Shown here: positions 9,998 through 21,798 of the stretch, piece by piece | Numbering within the stretch: the stretch's first letter is position 1 | Layout: every line of letters starts with the position of its first letter | Origin: Carnegiea gigantea | Taxonomy: Eukaryota > Streptophyta > Magnoliopsida > Caryophyllales > Cactaceae | Length of the DNA stretch: 64,000 nucleotides | Direction: 5' to 3' | Assembly (NCBI GenBank): GCA_029747015.1 | Contig: JAKOGI010003044.1 | Coordinates: 1-64,000 of the forward strand | The notes under the pieces: generated by a model | Databases searched by the model: none | What the model was told of the DNA's origin: nothing | What the model saw: only the letters and a program-made list of their open reading frames with translations | Made by a program: the position numbers and the translations under genes

Positions 9998-11756
9998 ATT
10001 TGAGACAAGGGTCTTTAAGTGTGGAGGAATATACAAGGGAGTTTGAGCAATTGATCATAAAATGTGACCTTAAAGAGGATGAGGAACATACTTTGGTGAG
10101 GTATCTTTGTGGGTTGGATGAGAAGATAGCCCATGTAGTGGAGTTGCACCCATACACCACCCTTGATGAGTTAAGTTCTCTAGCTCACAAGATGGAACTA
10201 CAAAAGAAGACAAAGGGAAAGAGTGAAGCCTTTAAACCACAAAATCGTGCCTACACTCCTCAAAGGCCTTCATACACCACGCCAAAGCCCTTTAACCCTC
10301 CAAACCCGAAACCTCCTCCCCTTTCGGTCCCCAAAACAGCCCCTCAAATGTCCACAAAACCAAAGGAGACAAGAAGGTGCTTTAGGTGCCAAGGCCTTGG
10401 ACATATTGCATCCGAATGTCCAAACAAGAGAGTGGTCACCCTAGCCGAGTACCAAGCATCTTTTGAAGAAGAAATGGAAGAAGAAAAGGAGTTGTACTTG
10501 AATGAGGCCCTAGAAGATGTAGAGGAGGGCCCGGATGAAGGTGAACTCTTGGTGGTTAGGCGAGCTTTGAGTGGGTTGGCTACTCAAGATGGGAATGAAC
10601 AAAGGGAGGCCATCTTTCACACGAGGTGCACCATAGGAGGCAAAGTATGTTCCCTCATCATTGATGGAGGGCGTTGTACAAATGTGGCATCCAAGACCTT
10701 GGTGGACAAGCTTCAACTCACGGCATCTCCACACCCTTTTCCATACACCATTCAATGGCTCAATCAAGGCAAAGGTATCCAAGTCTCATCTCGTTGTTTA
10801 GTTTCTTTGAGCATTGGAAAGAACTATAAGGATGAAATTTGGTGTGATGTGATTCCCATGGATGCATGTCATGTACTCCTTGGTAGACCGTGGCTCTTTG
10901 ATAGAAATGTTATGCATGATGGCCGAATGAACACCTACTCCTTCATCATAGACCACAAGAAAATCACCCTTACCCCCATTCGTCCTTCCCAACTCCTCAA
11001 GCCAAAAGAAACCCCACAAAAAGACATCCTACTCACTAACCTCCTCAAGGCCGAAAACCATGAGTATGAGTCATTCAAGGAGTGGCTCCTACTTGGCCTA
11101 AGTGAAACCGAAACCGTCACTCACTCCCATCCCCTCCTCATCCCTCTTCTCTAAGCCTATAACCATGTGTTTCCGCAAGAAATTCCCCATGGCCTACCCC
11201 CTCAAAGAACCATCCAACACAAAATAGACCTCATTCCCGGATCCACCCTTCCAAATAATCCGGCCTATAGAATGAATCCACAAGAAACCCAAGAAATCCA
11301 AAGGCAAGTGGATGAACTTTTGGCCAAAGGAATGATTCGGGAAAGCTTGAGTCCTTGTGCCGTTCCGGCCTTATTGGTACCAAAGAAGGATGGAAGCATG
11401 AGGATGTGTGGGGATAGTCGGGCTATCAACAAAATCACTATTAAGTACCGCTATCCCATCCCTAGATTGGAGGACCTACTTGATGAGTTGCATGGGGCCC
11501 CCATTTTCTCTAAGATTGATCTTAGGAGTGGCTACTATCAAATTCGAATCTATGAAGGGGATGAATGGAAGACGGCATTCAAGACCAAGGGGGGACTATA
11601 TGAATGGTTGGTCATGCCATTCGGCCTTACCAATGCTCCAAGCACTTTCATGCGTCTAATGAATCAAGTCCTCAAGCCTTTCATTGGGAGGTTTGCAGTG
11701 GTCTATTTCGATGACATCTTGGTTTATAGCCAAGGTGAGAAGGAGCATGCTAATCA
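9998..11756 (+). pseudogene. gag-pol: RE3 Gag-protease-RT, first part
   Basis: The frame opens in capsid (LRQGSLSVEEYTREFEQL) and has the zinc knuckle CFRCQGLGHIASEC. The protease reads IIDGGRC, where most siblings have IIDGGSC. RT runs up to [10 protein letters not shown]. An in-frame TAA at 11152-11154 replaces the Gln of the sibling motif LLQAY in the protease-RT linker. The frame is cut at 11756 by RE4 and resumes at 18649. There is no true start here because RE2 removed the 5' side; the Met near 10000 is internal. Confidence 0.9.
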
Positions 11757-12870
11757 TGATGTATATGTGGGTAGCAAGTGAACCAAATCAAACTCCAACT
11801 CAAAATAAGCCAAATTGGGAAGAGAAAATGAAAGATGGATGAGATGGATGAAGAATTTCACTACACAAGAAAAAGGAATAGAACAAGATCTTGTAATTGA
11901 GATAATCCTTCACGGAGCCACTCAATGACTTGACCTTGGGCTAATTCTCTTGTCTTAACCAAGGAATCACTCCAATTGGAAAAGGAAGAGAACCTAGAAC
12001 ACCACTTGAATTTGCAACAATTCAAGATATAGAACTAGGAATTTAGTTGCACTTTTGAGAAACACACTCAAAGTACTTGTATTGCTTTAGAAATTTCTTA
12101 CAATGCTGAATGAATAGCTTCACACGCCCCTCCCCTTTTTTATAGACTCAGCAAAAGACAATCAAAGGACTCAAATAACTCCTAACAATTAAAACTAGCT
12201 AATGAAAAGTCTAAGAAAAATTAAAAGACTCATCATAAAAGGGGTGGGGGAGGTTACAAGGAATATTCTAGGATTTTTGCAGCTGATTACATCAATCGAG
12301 AAGCATCTAAAACGTGCACAATATCAGCCACACAAGTATATGTAACCGAAGACTCTTCATATTCCCAGCATTAATCCTTGCAACTGCCTCAACTTCAACA
12401 GAGCCTAACTTCCAGAATACTCGGCCAAATCACGCGTTCTTGGGCTTGTTAGAAAGCCCTGGAAGTCTATTTTCCAGAAGGGGCTCATTTGCTCAATTTG
12501 GATAAGCGGTTTGAAAGTTATGGCCCAACCAATGCACCTATCTCAGACTGGACTGGATCAGCATAACGTATCTTTGAGTGATATTTTGCCCAATCAAATG
12601 ACGTCCAAATTAAACAAACTTGGGCTTATTTGAAAGCTGAAATCTTAAACTTCAAAATCATGTGAAGCCTCAAGTTGTGGGACCACTTTAGGTAGGCCAA
12701 AAGTGCACACAAAAAGCGGGAAATTTCTAGATGAAGGCGGCACTACCTCTTCGGGTATGAACGCCAATTTCCGGCAAGGTTTGGCAACTTCCTTGACTTC
12801 TTGAAGCTTGAGTGAGTCCTCCTTGGGCTGAGCTTGATGGTCCTTGGGCTTCTCACGATGGTCTCCATCA
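11757..12870 (-). repeat. RE4 3' LTR (1114 bp)
   Basis: On the minus strand it starts TGATGGAGACCATC and ends ATACATCA. Nearly the same sequence as 17541-18643. Its first 226 bp encode the polyprotein tail (down to 12645). Confidence 0.94.
12136..12144 (-). promoter_or_regulatory. TATA box in RE4 3' LTR
   Basis: TATAAAAAA on the minus strand, followed by a G-rich run as in RE2. Confidence 0.6.
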
Positions 12871-15800
12871 TTCCCCCCGGGTAAGTGAAAGTTTGCCCTC
12901 AAACTAGCAAGGGGCTCATCATCGAAAAAGGGGCTAAGATCGGAGACATTGAAGGTAGCCGAAACTCCATAATCTCCAGGTAGATCAACCTTATATGCAT
13001 TGGGCCCAACCTTTTCAAGGATTTCAAATGGACCATCGGAACGCGGCATCAACTTAGATTTTCTCTTTGAAGGGAAACGCTCCTTCCTCATGTGAATCCA
13101 TACCAAATCTCCTGGCTGAAATTGTACCTCCTTGCGATGCTTGTTGGCGCTTTGCATGGCTCTTTCATTAGCCTTGGCAATGTTATCTCTAACTCTTGCA
13201 TGAAGATCTTGGATCTCCTTGGCTCCTTTTTCAGCTTCCCAACTAAATTTTGTGGGAGTTGGAATGGGAACAAGATCCAAGGGACTCTTGGGATTGTAGC
13301 CATAGACAACTTGAAATGAAGAGAGTTGGGTGGACTTGCTAGGCACTCGATTGAATGCAAACTCGGCATGTGGTAGCAACTCATCCCAATTCCTCAAATG
13401 CTTCTTCACTAGGACTCGAAGTAAGGTACCCAAAGTCCTATTGGTGACTTCAGTTTGTCCATCAGGTTGGGGATGACAAGTAGTGCTAAACTTGAGTTGA
13501 GTACCCAATTTGCGCCATAGAGTTAGCCAAAATGACTAAGAAACTTGGAGTCACGATCGGATACCATGCTCTTTGGAATGCCATGTAGTCTCACAATCTC
13601 CTTGAAATAAAGACTAGCCACTTGAGTAGCATCATTAGTGGGGTGGCAAGGGATGAAATGCGCCATCTTGGAGAATCGATCCACAACCACCATAATGGAG
13701 TCTTTGTTCCTTTGGGTTCTAGGTAACCCCGTGATGAAATCCAAGCTAATATCTTCCCAAGGGGCTTGAGGAATGGGAAGTGGAGAATACAATCCTTGGG
13801 GCAAAGAATGGCTCTTAGCCATTTGGCAAGTAGAACATCTTTTGATGAAATGCTCTACATCTCCTGACATCTTAGGCCAATAGTAGTGTTCCTTCAACAT
13901 TGACATAGTCTTCTCGACACCAAAATGGCCAGCTAGGGCTCCTCCATGTAGCTCTTGGATAAGTAGTTCACGAAATCCACATTGAGGTATACAAAGGCGT
14001 GAACCTTTGAATAGGAAACCATCTTCTAAGTGGAACAACCCATGGGGTGGCTTAAGACACTTCTCAAAAATGTCCTTGAAATCATCATCTTTTGGGTACA
14101 AATCTTTAACAACTTCAAATCCAAGTACTTTAGTACTCAAAGTAGAGAGTAATAAGTACCTTCTTGATAATGCATCAGCTCCTTTGTTGAGATTTCTCAC
14201 CTTATGTTGGATAGTGAAGTGGAAGGACTGAAGATACTCTACCCATTTAGCATGTCTAGGGTTGAGCTTATGTTGTCCTTAGATGTATTTGAGAGCTTCA
14301 TGGTCAGAATGAAGGATGAATTCACCTCCAACTAAGTAATGACGCCAATGCTCCAATGCTCTAATGATTGCATAAAACTCCTTGTCATAGGTGGAGTACT
14401 TCTTCTTGGCATCATTGAGCTTCTCACTGAAAAAGGCAACGGGTCTCTTCTCTTGAGATAGGACAACTCCAATTCCTACCCCGGATGCATCACACTCTAC
14501 TTCAAAGACTTTGGTAAAGTCGGGCAAGGCTAGAATGGGGGAACTAGTGAGCTTCTTCTTGATCTCTTCAAAGGCTTGTTGTGCTTGCTCGTTCCATGAA
14601 AACTCTTTGCCTTTAATTACCTCGGTCATAGGAGCCATAATTGTGCTGAAATTTCTAATGACCCTCCGGTAGAATGAGGCTAGGCCATGAAAACTCCTTA
14701 CTTGAGTGATGGATGTAGGAGTTGGCCACTCTTGAATAGCCTTGATCTTGCTTTCATCAACTTGGAGGCCTTGGGCGAAAACAATGAAACCCAAGAATAC
14801 CACTTGAGGAGTGAAGAAAAAGCATTTCTCCATATTGCCATAAAGTTGTTCTTGAGAAAGAATCTTCAAAACTTGTTGCAAATGCTTGGCATGCTCCTCC
14901 TCGGTCTTGCTATAGACCAAGATATCATCAAGGTAAACAACAACACAAGTTCCAATGAGGGGCTTGAGAACTTGGTTCATGAGTCTCATAAAAGTGCTCC
15001 GGGCATTGGTAAGCCCGAATGGCATTACAAGCCACTCATATAAACCTCCTTTAGTCTTAAAGGCGGTTTTTCATTCATCACCTTCAAAAATGCGAATCTG
15101 GTAATAGCCACTTCTAAGATCAATCTTAGAAAAGATAGCAGCTCTGTGTAATTCATCCAATAGATCTTCCAATCGAGCAATAGGATACCGGTACTTGATA
15201 GTGATCGTGTTTATTGCCCGGCTATCAACACACATACGCATGCTACCATCCTTCTTAGGAACAAGGAGGGCGGGCACGGCACATGGGCTTAGACTTTCCC
15301 GAATTAAACCCTTGGACAAGAGATCATCCACTTGTCTTTGGATTTCTTGTGTTTCGCTTGGAGACATCCGGTATGCCGGCTTGTTTTGAAGTACGGATCC
15401 GGGAACGAGGTCTATCTTGTGTTGGATAGATCTTGGAGGGGGAAGGCCATGTGGAATTTCTTGTGGAAAAACATGGTGATAAGCTTGTAGGAGAGGGGTG
15501 AGTAGTGGATGTGAGGGAGATGGTGGCTTAGACTCTTCTTGTAAAAGTATCAAGGCTTTAAAAGACTCATACTCATGGTGCTCAGATTTGAGAAGAGTAG
15601 TAAAGAAGACTTCCAAATGAGGATTGTCTTTTGGTTGAGAGGGGGAAGGACCTTTGAGAGGGGTAAGAGTGATTTTCTTACGGTCCTTGAGAAAAGAGTA
15701 AGTGTTCATCCAGCCATCATGGATGACACTTCTATCAAAAAGCCATGGTCTACCCAATAATATATTGCAAGCATCCATGGGGACTATATCACACCAAATC

Positions 15801-17182
15801 TCATCTTTATAGTTTTTCCCAATTGAAAAGGAAACAAGACAACGGTGAGTAATTTGCAAACCTTTGCCTTGATTCAACCATTGTATGGTGTAGGGATTTG
15901 GACGAGGAGAGACTTGCAGCTTGAGTTTGTCCACCATAGTCCTTGAGGCAACGTTAGCACAACTACCTCCATCAATGATAAGGGAACAAACCTTGTCTCC
16001 TACGGTACACCTGGTGTGAAAAATGGCTTCTCTTTGCTCCATGTCCTTCTGAGTGGCAATTCCACTCAAGGCCCGGCGGATAACTAGCAATTCTCCTTCA
16101 TCGGGGCCTTCTTCAACTTCTTCCAAACTTCCTTCTTCGTGGTGCTCTTCTTCTTCTTCGTCATAGGCATGTTCATCACATGCTTCTTGGTACTCCGCTA
16201 GGGAAACGATTCTCCTGTTTGGACACTCAGATGCATAGTGTCCCATACCTTGGCACCGAAAGCAACGAACCTTGTCCTTTGATTTGGGTTCTTGTGTGGA
16301 GGGTTTTGGAGGGGTTGGAGTGGTGTTTTTGGTTTGTGGAGGTGGGGGATTTTGTGGATGAGGAGGGTAGTACGGAGGCTTTTGTGTGGGGTAAGGACGA
16401 GAGAGAGGCTTGGAAAGGGCACTCTTTCCCTTTGATTTCTTTTGTTGCTCTACCTTGTAGGCTAGAGAACTCAAGTCATCAAGGGATGAATATGGTTGCA
16501 ACTCAACAATATGAGCAATAGACTCATCAAGTCCCGTTAAGTATCTTACCAAGGTTTAAGAGTCATCTTCTTTCAAGTCGCATTTGAGTAGGAGTTGTTC
16601 AAACTCCCGAGTGTATTCTTCCACACTCTTGGATCCTTGCTTGAGTCGATGGAGCTTGAGCTAATTGTCTTGCACATAGTGAGAGGGAAGAAACTTGGCC
16701 TTGAGTTTTTCTTTCATTTTGGCCCAAGTTTTGATTTTTCCCTTTCCATTCCTTGCTCTTTTCGCTCCAAGGTTAGCCCACCAGATTGAAGCATATTTTC
16801 TGAGTTTAAGGGCTACGAGTTTTTCCTTCTTGTCCTCCGGGATGTCCTCATATTCAAAGATCCTCTCAATGGTGTGCAACCAATCGAGAAATAAGTCCCG
16901 GTCAAGTTGGCCTTCAAATTCGGGGATGTCAATTCGGACACCACCAATATTGCCTCCTTGCCTTCGTCTCCTTGGGGCTTCTTCGTCACTAGAATTGGCT
17001 CGGGATTGAAAGACTTCTTCTTCCAATTCGACCACTGGTTTATGAGGATGAGAGGGAGTGGGGCTATGAACCCACCTTCGTTTTTCCTCCAAAAGTTGCC
17101 CAAGTTGAGTTCGAAGATAGGTGACTTGCGCTTCTAACTCTTCCACACGTGCTTGGTCGCTTCTTGTGGACTTTGTGGACAT
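12645..17182 (-). pseudogene. gag-pol: RE4 Gag-Pol, four stops and one frameshift
   Basis: ATG at 17182 (MSTKSTRSD). Coiled-coil start, capsid, zinc knuckle from Cys307, protease Asp in IIDGGSC at 404, RT motif YLDD (siblings have YFDD) near residue 750, RNase H ([10 protein letters not shown]), then integrase with zinc finger and D,D,E core, and the GPF module. In-frame stops lie at 16661-16663 (Tyr codon in RE2), 16556-16558 (Gln), 15071-15073 (Trp) and 14279-14281 (Gln). One T is missing near 13530, which shifts the frame inside the integrase core. The last frame ends in the LTR at 12645, giving about 75 tail residues. Confidence 0.92.
12871..12878 (-). promoter_or_regulatory. RE4 polypurine tract
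   Basis: Minus-strand GGGGGGAA directly before the LTR start TGATGGAGACC. Confidence 0.85.
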
Positions 17183-17221
17183 GTTGGAGATGCTTTGAAG
17201 GAAGAATAGGCAGCAGGGAAA

Positions 17222-17406
17222 GTGGCACGGTCGTGCAAGGGGGCACGGGCAGGCCGTGCTATGCTTCGACTTGAAGAAATGCAGAAAATTACCGTGGCAC
17301 GGTCGTGTTTGGTGGCACGGGGGCACCGTGCTGCGTCTCGGCTTGCAGATTTCTGGAAAATGAATATGGCACGGTCGTGTGGTATGGCACGGGGGCACCG
17401 TGGTGC
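17222..17406 (-). repeat. Hairpin cluster in RE4 leader
   Basis: Repeated GGCACGG, GCACGACCGTGC-like and CCGTGC words over about 185 bp between PBS and gag, in the same place as in RE2 and RE11. Confidence 0.8.
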
Positions 17407-17526
17407 TTCTCTGGTCTTCGAGACTGGGTTTGCCGGTTTGTGCCTCTTTTTTTTTTGTTTTTTTTTTTTGTATGTTTGGCTTTTTGGGATGTATGTGGGT
17501 GTGATGTGGGTCACTTAAGAACCTTG

Positions 17527-17538
17527 GCTCTGATACCA
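17527..17538 (-). promoter_or_regulatory. RE4 primer-binding site (tRNA-Met)
   Basis: Minus-strand TGGTATCAGAGC, 2 bp from the 5' LTR. Confidence 0.94.
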
Positions 17539-17540
17539 AT

Positions 17541-18643
17541 TGATGTAGATGTGGGTGGGCAAGTGAACCAAATCAAACTCCAACTCAAATAAGCCAAATT
17601 GGAAAGAGAAATGAAAGATGGATGAAGAACTTCACTACACAAGAAAAAGGGATAGAACAAGATCTTGTAATTGAGATAATCCTTCACGGAGCCACTCAAT
17701 GACTTGACCTTGGGCTAATTCTCTTGTCTTATCCAAGGAATCACTCCAATTGGAAAAGGTAGAGAACCTAGAACACCACTTGAATTTGCCACAATTCAAG
17801 ATATAGAACTAGGAATTTAGTTGCACTTTTGAGAAACACACTCAAAGTACTTGTATTGCTTTGGAAATTTCTTACAATGCTGATTGAATAGCTTCACACG
17901 CCCCTCCCCTTTTTATAGACTCAGCAAAAGACAATCAAAGGACTCAAATAACTCCTAACAATTAAAACTAGCTAATGAAAAGTCTAAGAAAAATGAAAAG
18001 ACTCATTATAAAAGGGGTGGGGGAGGTTACAAGGAATATTCTAGGATTTTTGTAGCTGATTACATCAATCTAGAAGCATCTAAAACGTGCACAATATCAG
18101 TCACACAAGTATATGTAACCGAAGACTCTTCATATTCCCAGCATTAATCCTTGCAACTGCCTCAACTTCAACAGAGCATAACTTCCCAAATACTCGGCCC
18201 AATCACGCGTTATTGGGCTTCTTAGAAAGCCCTGGAAGTCTATTTTCCAGAATGGGCTCATTTTCTCAATTTGGATAAGCGGTTTGAAAGTTATGGCCCA
18301 AACCATGCACCTATCTCAGACTGGACTGGATCAGCATAACGTATCTTTGAGTGATATTTTGCCCAATCAAATGATGTCCAAATTAAACAAACTTGGGCTT
18401 ATTTGAAAGCTGAAATCTTAACCTTCAAAACCATGTGGAGCCTCAAGTTGTGGGACCACTTTAGGTAGGCCAAAAGTGCACACAAAAAGCGGGAAATTTC
18501 TGGATGAAGGCGGCACTACCTCTTCGCGTATGAACGCCAATTTCCGGCAAAGTTTGGCAACTTCCTTGACTTCTTGAAGCTTGAGTGAGTCCTCTTTGGG
18601 CTGAGCTTGATGGTCCTTGGGCTTCTCACGATGGTCTCCATCA
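17541..18643 (-). repeat. RE4 5' LTR (1103 bp)
   Basis: Bounded by the PBS and by the AATCA duplicate at 18644-18648. A TATA-like TATAAAA (minus strand, 17911-17917) lies at the same place as in the 3' LTR. Confidence 0.94.
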
Positions 18644-18648
18644 AATCA

Positions 18649-20809
18649 CCTTCAATAAGTTCTTGATGTGCTCTCCCAAGAGAAGTTATATGGCAACTTG
18701 GAGAAGTGCCACTTCTTCACTCCCCAAGTTGTTTTCTTAGGGTATGTTGTTTCGGCCCATGGTATACAAGTGGACGAGAGCAAAGTTCAATCCACCCGGG
18801 AATGGCCGGTTCCTTCCTCTATTCACCAAGTGAGGAGCTTTCATGGTCTAGCCTCTTTTTATAGGAGGTTTGTCAAGAACTTTAGCACAATCATGGCTCC
18901 TTTGACCGAGATTCTCAAATTTAAGAAATTTGAGTGGAATGAAAAGGCCTAAGCCGCCTTTGAAGATGTCAAGGAGAAGCTCACTAGTGCACCCATACTT
19001 GCTCTTCCAAGCTTCTCCAAGATATTTGAAGTGGAGTGTGATGCTTCTGGGGTGGGCATAGGGGCGGTCCTATCACAAGAAGGCCGACCATTAGCCTACT
19101 TTAGTGAAAAACTCAATGAGGCCAAGCGAAAATACTCAACGTATGACAAGGAGTTTTATGCCATAGTGAGGGCCTTGCAACATTGGAGACATTATTTGGT
19201 GGGGGGAGAGTTCATCCTCCACTCGGATCATGAAGCACTCAAGTTCATACAAGGTCAACACAAGCTCACCCCAAGGCATGCTAAGTGGGTGGAATATCTT
19301 CAAGCTTTCCACTTTGTGATCCACCACAAATCCGGGCACTTAAACAAGGGTGCGGATGCCTTGTCTAGAAGATATCTACTCCTCTCCTCCCTTGACTCAA
19401 GAGTCCTTGGGTTTGAATTGATCAAGGAGTTGTACGCCAAGGATGAAGACTTCAAGGAGACCTTTGAAGTATGCTCACGGCACCCCCATGGTCCATTTCA
19501 CATTGAAGAGGGGTTCTTATTCAAAGGAAACCGGTTATGTATCCCTAAAGGAGGCATTGGGGAGCTTTTGATTAAAGAAGTGCATGGAGGAGCTTTGGCC
19601 GGCCACTTTGGCATTGAGAAGACCTCACTCATGTTGAAGGAGCACTACTATTGGCCCAAGATGGTCAAGGATGTTGAGCATTATGTTAAAAGATGCTCTA
19701 CTTGTCAACTTGCCAAAAGCCATGTCTTGCCTCAAGGTCTTTACTCGCCCTTACCGGTCCCAAAGGCTCCTTGGGAGGATGTGAGTTTAGATTTCATTAC
19801 CGGCCTCCCAAGGACACAACGGAACAAGGACTCCATAATGGTGGTAGTTGATCGGTTTTCGAAGATGGCACACTTTGTCTCATGCCATACTACCCATGAT
19901 GCCCCTCAAATTGCAAGCCTCTACTTCAAAGAGATCGTGAGGCTCCATGGCATCCCCAAAAGCATGGTGTCCGACCGGGATAGCAAGTTCATGAGCCATT
20001 TTTGGCTCACTCTATGGAAGAAGATGGGCACTCATCTCAAATTTAGCACATCATGTCACCCCCAAACGGATCGCCAAACCGAGGTCACCAATAGGACCTT
20101 GGGTACTTTGTTGAGGGTCCTAGCCAAGAAGAGCACAAAGGGTTGGGATGAGTTGCTTAGCCATGCCGAGTTTGCCTACAATCGAGTGCCAAGCAAAGCC
20201 ACCGGTCTTTCTTCATTCCAAGTTGTATATGGTTTCAACCCTTATACACCTATGGACCTTACACCCCTCCCTACTCCAACCAAGTTTAGTTGGGAGGCCG
20301 AGAAGAGAGCAAAGGAAATCCAAGAGCTCCATGCACAAGTGAGGGCTAAAATTGAGAAGTTCAATGATCAGACCAAGGATCGGGTAAACAAGCACCGCAA
20401 AGAAGTCCAATTTAAGCCCGGAGATTTAGTATGGATCCACCTAAGAAAGGAGCGATTTCCTAGCAAAAGAAGGTCCAAGCTTCTTCCACGCTCGGATGGC
20501 CCATTCAAGATCCTTGAAAAAGTCAATTCCAATGCATACAAGGTTGATTTGCCCGGTGACTATGGAGTATCCACTACATTCAATGTAGCCGATTTGAGGC
20601 CCTACTTTGATGAAGAAGACGAGCTACCAAGTTTGAGGACAAACTCTTCCCAAGCTGGGGGGGATGATGGGGATCATCCCCAAGGGGTTCTTATAGCTCA
20701 AGAGGTCACAAAGGCTTTCCAAGGATTAGAAATCACTCAAGACACGATCACTTGCATTCTGCCGGGCTCATCCCGCACATGGCCCGACTTTCTGACCTTG
20801 GGGACCTGA
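18649..20809 (+). pseudogene. pol: RE3 RT end, RNase H, integrase and tail
   Basis: Continues the frame broken at 11756. RT thumb ([14 protein letters not shown]), RNase H ([37 protein letters not shown]), integrase zinc finger, core with LDFITG, VSDRD and TEVTNRT, then the GPF module and a tail. In-frame TAA codons at 18656-18658 and 18950-18952 both stand where siblings have Gln. From 18953 to 20809 the frame is open, so RNase H and integrase are intact on paper. The frame enters the LTR at 20665 and ends 48 codons later. Confidence 0.9.
20657..20664 (+). promoter_or_regulatory. RE3 polypurine tract
   Basis: GGGGGGGA before TGATGGGG. It takes part in an inverted repeat across the LTR boundary (arms GGGATGAT and ATCATCCC, loop GGGG, 20661-20680). 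Confidence 0.8.
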
Positions 20810-21798
20810 TGACCTGAGGCTTTAAAGCCAAACTTTTGGTATGTCTGGAAAGATTGGAGAGTTAGCTGCCCAATAAATCAAGTTTCAGCCCATTTGGATG
20901 TCATTTGCCCATCCAACCCCTTTGTTAAAGCCAAACTGTCCAAAACTGTTTTCCAGGTCAGATTTTGTCCGGTTTTGGGAGCCCATTTTCCCCAACCTAA
21001 AGTAACCCTAACAACCTGGAATTTTAACCCCCTAGATCCTTTTTTGAATTGGCTAAAAGGGTGGGAAAAGAAACCAGAGTCAAACGTGTCCCAAGGAGGC
21101 TAAAAGCAAGGAAACTTCTAAAGCTGCTTTTGGGAAGTCAGCCTGCCCCATCTCACTTGTTCTGTTTATATCTCCTGAACGGCTGCACCAAATGAGCTCC
21201 AAAAGTAGTCATATGAAAGAACACTTTCTAAGATTTCTAATAAGGTATGTTGGAGCCAATTTGGGTAAGTAAGGACGAAGATACAGCTGCTGAAAGTTGA
21301 CCCTGCGATCTGGAAAACTGGACAGCAACTGTCAACATCACCTTTTGTACTTTTCTTGCTTTTTGTGCTTCCCTTTTGTCTTGATCCGTTTGGCTTGCAT
21401 TGTAACCCATGTAATCTGAATTTTGAGGCTCCCTCCTATATAAGGGGCCTTTAGGAATGTAAGAAGGCAGCTTTGAATATCATGCAATGAAATCTGAGTG
21501 TTTTACTCTCTATTGAAACTCCTAGTTGCTTTAGCTTGAATTGGCTAGTTCAAGTGGTGATCTTCTAGGTTCCTTTCTCTTTCTTATGGTGGTGATATTC
21601 TGTATCCATAAGTGAAGAAGGAATAGCCCAACTTCTCCTCTAAGTGGCGCCTTTGGCTTATCTTAGACAAGAGAGTTGCACACCATCCATCAAGACCGGG
21701 TGAGCTCATTGTTCTTTTCGGTTTTTTGCTTGTCCTTGTTTTCAATCTTCCCCATCATACATTCTCATCTTTGACATTCCCATGGTTAACATACATCA
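20665..21798 (+). repeat. RE3 3' LTR (1134 bp)
   Basis: Starts TGATGGGGATC after the polypurine tract and ends ACATACATCA. RE5 coding sequence resumes at 21799, so CATTG is the expected right target duplicate; its partner is outside the window. A TATA box is listed separately. Confidence 0.88.
21437..21444 (+). promoter_or_regulatory. TATA box in RE3 LTR
   Basis: TATATAAG in a CTCCTATATAAGGGGCC context, about 770 bp into the LTR. Confidence 0.6.

Larger units (their letters stand above)
11757..18643 (-). mobile_element. RE4: complete CRM-type element, degraded coding
   Basis: Full structure on the minus strand: 5' LTR 17541-18643, PBS, leader with hairpin cluster, gag-pol, polypurine tract and 3' LTR 11757-12870. 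It is flanked by AATCA duplicates and lies in the RT region of RE3. It codes for every enzyme but has four in-frame stops and one frameshift. Its LTR and leader resemble those of RE2, RE11 and RE13, so it represents the autonomous type for those shorter elements. Confidence 0.94.
9998..21798 (+). mobile_element. RE3: CRM-type element, 5' end outside the window, split by RE4
   Basis: Remaining parts are 9998-11756 (gag to RT) and 18649-21798 (RT to 3' LTR). Between them lies RE4 with the perfect 5-bp duplicate AATCA (11752-11756 and 18644-18648). The 5' LTR and start of gag are left of the window, beyond RE2. RE3 itself interrupts the RT of RE5: after its last LTR base the RE5 frame continues with I-V-T-S-E-G-I. 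Confidence 0.92.
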
